Positions 29,017 to 34,052 of a stretch of DNA of 34,052 nt are shown here, piece by piece. Source of the stretch: Pyricularia pennisetigena (lineage: Eukaryota > Ascomycota > Sordariomycetes > Magnaporthales > Pyriculariaceae); contig NW_021940940.1 of assembly GCF_004337985.1 (NCBI RefSeq), positions 1 to 34,052 of the forward strand. The letters are read 5' to 3'. A program made the position numbers and the translations under genes. The notes beneath the pieces are model-generated. The model did no database searches and was not told where the DNA came from. It saw nothing but the letters and a program-made list of their open reading frames with translations. How positions within the stretch are numbered: the first letter of the stretch is position 1; each line of letters starts with the position of its first letter.

Positions 29017-29752
29017 ATGACTCGTCTCACGGACCCGGAGAAACGCGACAGGCAGTAAAAGGAGCTGGTGCGGAAGCGCGGCGGGAGTCTCATTAGGAAG
29101 GCCGAGCAACTGGGGAGGCTTGGCGACATCTTTGTATATACCGTTTTCTATGATCCACTGTATGGCTACGACGGCATTGTCAACATCCCCGAGGGCTTTG
29201 AAGAACCAAACATAAAAAAAATGGTATGTGCTTAGGACCACAAGCGTATACAAATGCTCCGCAAACACCGACTAAGAACGGCGATAGTACGAAATGCTGC
29301 GCGACGGTCACAGGCCTACCCGAAGAACAAGACGGCGCTGTTCAGATTCATCGTCACAGCGGCCGAAAGAGCCCCAAGAAAAGCCCCAAGAGGCCGTGCT
29401 CGATGAGATCACAGTCGAGCCAAGTAACGGAAGCTGCTTGCACGAGGACGACGGCGACTCCTCAACAGGAAAAGCTGGCAGCCAGGAGACCAAGGAGCCA
29501 CAGGCATATCCGAACGGAACATCTGAGATTGATGCTCCCCATGAGGTGGATGACGATTTTGAAACCCTCTTCGGGCAGATGGATACTTGCAACGACTTGA
29601 AAGAAGCAGATTTTCAGCTAGTTAAGAAGCAGCCATCCACAGTGAAAAGGATAGTAGGGATCCGCTTGAAAGATGGAAGGTTCATTCCAAAAGGTCTCAA
29701 GGTAACAAAGATTGCCTTGGGTGCGCATCGGCGGGAAGATTTGACATTATAG
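29017..29752 (+). pseudogene. MADS-box-like gene with one premature TAA
   Basis: Exon 1 (29017-29223) starts at an ATG. After a TAA at codon 14 (29056-29058) it reads ELVRKRGGSLIRKAEQLGRL, then GDIFVYTVFYDPLYGYDG: a short MADS-type DNA-binding/dimerisation motif (R-K-x-SL-x-KA-x-EL-x-L-x-D-x-V-x-V). A 64-nt intron (GTATGT from 29224, ACTAAGAAC, GATAG to 29287) joins exactly in frame to exon 2 (29288-29752): a basic, Gln/Glu-rich linker, an acidic run (HEVDDDFETLFGQM) and a basic end (KRIVGIRLKDGRFIPKG). The total would be 222 residues plus the interrupted codon. CAA to TAA at codon 14 is the C-to-T change in a CpA context that repeat-induced point mutation makes. Everything else is intact, so the gene looks recently inactivated, unless a start downstream of the TAA is used. 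Confidence 0.6.
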
Positions 29753-30134
29753 ATTATAGAGTTACACTACCGTCCACCGTATATCGTGCCTGAAACATTG
29801 GCAGTTCTCGCTAAAGCAGGATCAGAAATCCATAATAGGCCACATTGTTGGTAAAGGTTAGGGTGCCCATAGCCCCAGTAACGGGCGAGTGAACCAACGA
29901 AGCAATATAACGAATTGCTTCTTATTTTGTTGATTGTATTGGTAGGTTACAAAGTAGGGTTGCACAACAAAGATAGGCCCTTTTATAGGGACCTATACCC
30001 CTGTTAACTATCGATAAGTAATGCATACGCAAATGCATATAATTATGAACCGACACACATGATAATGGGTGCAAGGCACACTTAGGCTGTGGTTAAATCG
30101 TCTCCTCACCAAAAGCTGTTCCAAACCAAGAAGC
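29753..30134. other. Intergenic stretch, AT-rich
   Basis: No supported gene. It contains the short string AGTAACGGGCGAGTGAA, which recalls LSU rRNA but is isolated. Confidence 0.35.
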
Positions 30135-30344
30135 TCAAATCTCACTTGCAGTGCCCTTGATTCCTTCCGTCTCCTCCTGGTCAAGGAAAATTCCAAAATA
30201 TAGCCGAAGAGCATCGATACGTTCCGCTTCGGTGCGGAACTCAATGCTCAGTTTCAAATCCCCGTCCCTCCGCCATTTCTTGGAAACCGTTCTTGTACTT
30301 GTAGTCGGCATTTTCAATAGTGGTGGCGTGGAGTCATGGCTCAT
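30135..30344 (-). CDS. Small hypothetical protein
   Basis: The ATG at 30344 gives 69 residues: MSHDSTPPLLKMPTTSTRTV, then SKKWRRDGDLKLSIEFRTEA, then ERIDALRLYFGIFLDQEETE. The second half alternates strand-like and helical amphipathic segments and looks like a real small domain. A donor-like GTGAGA within the last codons could extend the protein through an intron, but no convincing next exon was found. Not recognised. Confidence 0.35.
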   Translation of the reverse strand: MSHDSTPPLLKMPTTSTRTVSKKWRRDGDLKLSIEFRTEAERIDALRLYFGIFLDQEETEGIKGTASEI

Positions 30345-31457
30345 GTGAGCGCCAGAACAGGCCTGAGTCAATTCAGAGGAACAGTGGTTACGGGAGCCAA
30401 AAGCGCATGGCAGATGTGCTGCCTATATCGCTAAGCACAAAAGGCACAACTGGCTCTAAGGAATTTCCACACCATCCAGATATCTAAGTGTGATAGCCAG
30501 AACTGGTTGCAGAGGTTAACACCCCCACCCAGAGCGAGCGAAAAAGCTCTTGACTGCGATCCCAAAGTGAGTGCGGCTAGCACTTCTGCGATAGCCCTGC
30601 AATTCTACCTTGGTATTCCTGGGTAGTAGATTTCACAAATTATGGAACCGAGGCTTGGCGCCTGAGGGAGAACCTTTTATGTGCCCTCTTTGGTACCAAG
30701 CGCAACGACTACTGTGAGTAGTTTTTACTGGCATAGAAGGGGTTGGGTATCCTTGTAACCGCTTAAGACCCATAAAGCTTGGCATGGATCACCCCTACAC
30801 ACGCCAGCTTTGGCTCTCAACCCAGTAGGGTAGAGTACATACAGCCATATCCAGCGTTTCTCAGGCCGTCCTGGCCATCCACACTTGGTCACTCACACTT
30901 GGCCATGGGAGCCTGGCACACTTAAGCCTGAGCCTGCATATGTCAAGCTTTAAAAGTAGGGATGGTGGCCCACTTGGCAGCAGCGTCCCATGGTGGAGGG
31001 ATGCCAAGCAATTGCGAGACGCATTCTTGCCTGGCACCCCACCCGCATCTGCTTCCGGTTGCTCGCATGGGGACGGCTCCCACTTGTCCCCTGTCCCAAC
31101 CCTGGCTGCCGTTGCATCGCCATTTGTGGAGCACAGTCTTGGCTTGTCCGAATTGACGCCGATCGCGAGTCATGACTTTGGCGATGTAACGCAGTAGGTC
31201 AAGCCTTCCCTTGGTGCTACTCTTGGCTGCATCAATCCATGAGCCCGTCGTCGTCGGGTTGGGCCAGGCTTCGGTGCTGTCATTCCAACAGCGGCTTCTG
31301 GATGAAGCAGTCTGTTTGATGCGGAGGTTGACAGACTCCTATATTGCATTGTGTTGGAATTGATACGTACTGTATAATAGGAATTGGGCTTCCGTCCTGC
31401 AGATTTTGTTGGTCACGTACCGAAACGACCGACCAAAGCCATCCATTGATCACAGCA
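30345..31457. other. Intergenic region, partly GC-rich and repetitive
   Basis: No supported gene. It contains short direct repeats such as CACACTTGG (about 30880-30905), and a GC-rich part (30940-31200) where several frames on both strands are open but none looks like protein. Possibly old transposon sequence. Confidence 0.35.
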
Positions 31458-32112
31458 ATGTTTCCATCATATCACCAGAGTCACTCTAACTATCCTGCAT
31501 CGGGCGCTGGGGTCCAAAATCCTCCTCAGAGGGTGGTCAGACGTCGGTACGTTACCTTATCGTATCAAAACCGATGACAGCGCTGAAACCAACGGCATTA
31601 GCTACGTGGCTCCCGCAGCGGCAACTTCAGCAACGTGAGTGGCCAAAAGATGTTAAACCCTGGTCAGGCAGGCGAATAGCAGGAAGGAGCAGTCTCATTA
31701 GTTCCTGCAGGCAACAAAAGCTAACAAATCACAGTACGGCGCAGGTCCCTCAAGGGAGTCCAGGCCAGGAGGCAATGATTAGAGAATTCGGAACCAAGTA
31801 AGCGCCGCTTTTTACCATCGGAAGACCAGGTAAACCTCGGGAAAGGTACTTGCTGACAAATCCAGGATTGCGGATATTACCAATCAACTGCAAGGCGTTC
31901 TCGATTTCTTTCACAAGATTGTGCCCATTCTGGAGAGGTTGGAGCAAAATCAAGAGACGCTCAAGCAAACCCAGGAGAAAATGAAGCAGAGCCTCACAGA
32001 ACTGACGGAAAGCTTTGAAATACATGATGTGGAGGTTGCCCAGGATCAGGGTGCCACTGAGCTAGGTTTTTTGTCAGGCTCATCTCTATTCCGAGAGACA
32101 ACAAGCATCTGA
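31458..32112 (+). CDS. Four-exon gene for a 143-residue coiled-coil protein
   Basis: Exons 31458-31546, 31602-31634, 31735-31797 and 31866-32112 join in frame. Introns of 55, 100 and 68 nt begin GTACGT, GTGAGT and GTAAGC and end TTAG, CACAG and CCAG, with CTAAC and CTGAC branch points in the last two. The product starts MFPSYHQSHSNYPASGAGVQ, then a basic patch (RVVRRRYVAPAAATS), a Gly/Gln linker, and a helical C-terminal half with clear heptads: ITNQLQGVLDFFHKIVPILE, RLEQNQETLKQTQEKMKQSL, TELTESFEI. It has no signal peptide or membrane segment. A soluble, oligomerising protein is likely. I do not recognise the family. Three intact short introns and an intact frame argue that the gene is, or was recently, functional. 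Simple ORF calling sees only its last exon. Confidence 0.65.
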
Positions 32113-32937
32113 TGGTTTGGTTGTTTAATGAGGGAAAGAGCCAGGGATCCATTGTTGGATGAATTCCCTCGGACCTCAGTAGTGTGGGATTAGGTCTTTT
32201 GTATATAGCCGCCACAACCTATGCGTACGCCATAAACCATCGCGCAGCCTTGAAAGCGAACCGCGCGTAATATTGTCAAGTGTAAAAGCCATAAGTTTAG
32301 TGAGCTAGTTCTCGAACTAAAGTCGTCATCGGGGATACTAGGGCTAGATGTCACGGGCTATTGGGTCGGTAGGTGAGGGCAGTCAGGGTGGCAGACCAGA
32401 ATGATATTGTTGTCTAGTCTCCCTAGGGTAGCAGCAAGTAGCTGGCGATGACCAGGGCCGCAATACGCAAAGGTCCCGCAATCATTTTTCGTCAAGGCGC
32501 ATCAACTAGACGCCAATTTCTTGGGCTTTTGTGTGGCGGAGTCTGGATCCAAGGCCGCATCATCGCATTCCGCTCTGGTAGACACCGGCAATATAGCCGG
32601 CGACTTGCAGTCCGCTGTAGTCCTCATCTAGGATCGCAAGCGTCAACGGGGAGTAAACAGTCTGCTGCATTTTCAATGCTTTCCTCACCTTAAAAGTGCT
32701 GTTGTACAAGAGTGCGGACGGTGATGATACAGTGGTGCTGGGTCCAAGTAACAACTGCTGCTGTTCACTTCAAGATTGCTCCGAAAAGCTAGATTTGAAG
32801 CCGAATATAGACACTAGTGAAGAATTTGAATATCAACTAGAGAAAAAAACGTAGTATTGCTCAGAATCTAGTGCTGCTGTTATAACAGTTGCCCGGGGAC
32901 GGCAGCATGGAACTTTGCAGCGCGCAGCTTCTTAAGT
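32113..32937. other. Intergenic stretch
   Basis: No supported gene. A minus-strand run at 32560-32740 (LALMQQTVYSPLTLA-like, ending in a stop at 32560) is open but lacks an ATG and a family match. Confidence 0.35.
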
Positions 32938-33816
32938 TCAGGCGAAGGCCAAACTGGTGGCATAGAAAAGTTTCACGGTTACCATGGTACCTTTGATAGA
33001 GAGCAAGCCATCATGGCTGTTGCTGTCAGAGTTGAGCTGTCTATGTAGCGCCACGTTGGGGCATTTCGCGTCGAGGAACCCGCCCTGGACGAGCCCTGAC
33101 AGGCACCTTTGTGTGCAATAGGGTCTGTCTTGCTCGTTGCTTCCTCCTCCACCCCCGCCCCGCGACCGTTGGGCTAGAATTCGCTCGCTGCGTCGAGTTC
33201 CCCGACCCCCCCGAACTTGACGCATGCGCCGTTCTGCCGGACTCGGCGTGTCTGGCAAATCCCGTGCTGATTCGTCGTCTGATGATTCTCCCGGCTCTTT
33301 GTGTTCATCTTCCTTCCTGGGCTCGTCTCCCACAAGCCGACGTGGTTTTGGCCGGAGATGGTATGGAGATCGGTCGACACCCTGGTATGTTTTGGGTTCG
33401 TAGCCTGGTGAACTGTACGGCGCGTGGCGCTGTTCCTGCGGAATCGATCGCAGCGTCGTCTCGAAATCTTCCGCCCACGTCTTGAGTTTTTCAGTAGCCT
33501 GGTGCCGCTCGTCCTGTCCGCGCAATCGTTGTTCACCTGGCAAACCAAGCGCCATGAGACTAAAGGCCAGATACTGCCCGACTGCGGTGCACAAGTGAAA
33601 ATGATTCGGATGGGCCAGAACTTCAGCAGTGGGCTCTGCAAGGTGATAGAGAAGCGTCCCAGGCTCGGACCAGTCGATCTTGAGGAACACAATCGCTTCA
33701 CCCGTCGTCAAAAGCCCATACTCAAGTCCCCCTTCATTCATGTAGTGGTACGTTTGCGTAATCGCGGCTGCAGTCAGCCTCTCGGCGTGATACTGGAAAC
33801 GCGCGTCTAGGTCCAT
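32938..33816 (-). pseudogene. N-terminal region of a fungal kinase-like protein, 3' truncated
   Basis: From the ATG at 33816 the frame gives 292 residues that match the N-terminal, non-catalytic region of a large lineage-expanded family of ascomycete kinase-like proteins: RFQYHAERLTAAAITQTYHY, MNEGGLEYGLLTTGEAIVFL, KIDWSEPGTLLYHLAEPTAE, FHLCTAVGQYLAFSLMALG, TWAEDFETTLRSIPQEQR, then a Ser/Asp linker, TPSAERRMRQ-type and RRSERILAQRSRGGGGGG, and the C-rich YCTQRCLSGLVQGGFLDAKC with PNVALH. Family members continue from here into a kinase-like domain; here the sequence derails into about 30 unrelated residues and stops. The frame is also open upstream of the ATG to about 33910 (NRKTIPTL before MDLD), consistent with an upstream exon, perhaps outside the window. 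The 5' end is probably partial; the 3' end is truly lost. The large opposite-strand frames are shadows. Confidence 0.6.
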
Positions 33817-34052
33817 CAACGTCGGGATGGTCTTCCGGTTGACGTACCGCGACGGCGTGGGAATAGAAGAAAATTTAGCTATAGGTTTCTGCAGCAGCCA
33901 ACTAACTCAAGAACTCGCGTGAGGTACTTTCCTTCCGGAAACCGAAGCGGCCGAAGCGGCATGCTTGTAATGAAATCAATTAGAAACAAAGGACACTATC
34001 TAAATCTATCTAAACCTAAACGCAGTTAAAATGAAATGAATGTTGATCTAAA

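Noticed and set aside
29873..29893. LSU rRNA-like string AGTAACGGGCGAGTGAA
   Set aside because: Only about 17 bases, with one extra G, and no rRNA-like flanks; probably chance or transposon sequence.
30940..31197. Several overlapping 60-85 codon frames on both strands
   Set aside because: A GC-rich stretch keeps all frames open; none has motifs or splice partners.

Overview
The window is nuclear DNA of a filamentous ascomycete (Pezizomycotina; Sordariomycetes/Hypocreales is my best guess, inferred from gene content only). Coding runs are broken by 55-100 nt introns with fungal signals (GTRNGY donors, CTRAY branch points, YAG acceptors). A PRM1-type membrane-fusion gene, a DUF3723 gene, a fungal Zn(II)2Cys6 regulator remnant and a Ty3/gypsy remnant all fit. 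No rRNA, CRISPR or complete tRNA was found.

The genes that look intact are few: a Ser/Thr-rich single-pass surface protein (3909-5120, minus); a three-exon DUF3723 gene (9168-10919, plus); a secreted cysteine-containing protein (11912-12520, minus); PRM1 (15088-17166, plus); a three-exon gene for an unusual regulator with a bZIP-type basic region and a degenerate C2H2 finger (25565-27792, minus); and a four-exon gene for a 143-residue coiled-coil protein (31458-32112, plus). The left edge holds the start of a small secreted protein gene. The right edge holds the N-terminal part of a fungal kinase-like protein.

Between them lie gene ruins: adenosine deaminase (ADGF type, 2.5-2.9 kb), a kinase-like N-lobe with a frameshift (5.5-6.1 kb), an acidic protein with one internal TGA (6.7-7.1 kb), an ankyrin-like scrap in AT-rich DNA (7.5 kb), a Zn2Cys6 regulator (18.0-18.5 kb), a Ty3/gypsy pol (19.5-20.6 kb), the C-terminal half of a berberine-bridge-type FAD oxidoreductase (20.9-21.5 kb) and a MADS-box-like gene with one TAA (29.0-29.8 kb). 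Two repeat families link distant parts: a divergent element at 3.4-3.8 kb and, inverted, at 18.5-19.0 kb (the second copy abuts the truncated regulator); and a 35/47-bp palindromic TA-flanked element at 13.5 and 17.5 kb, in opposite orientations on either side of PRM1.

Low gene density, many decayed multi-family genes, repeats and a DUF3723 gene together suggest an accessory compartment. DUF3723 is a recurrent accessory gene of Starship giant transposons, so this could be the inside or the remains of one. No DUF3435 captain is visible here, so that remains a hypothesis.
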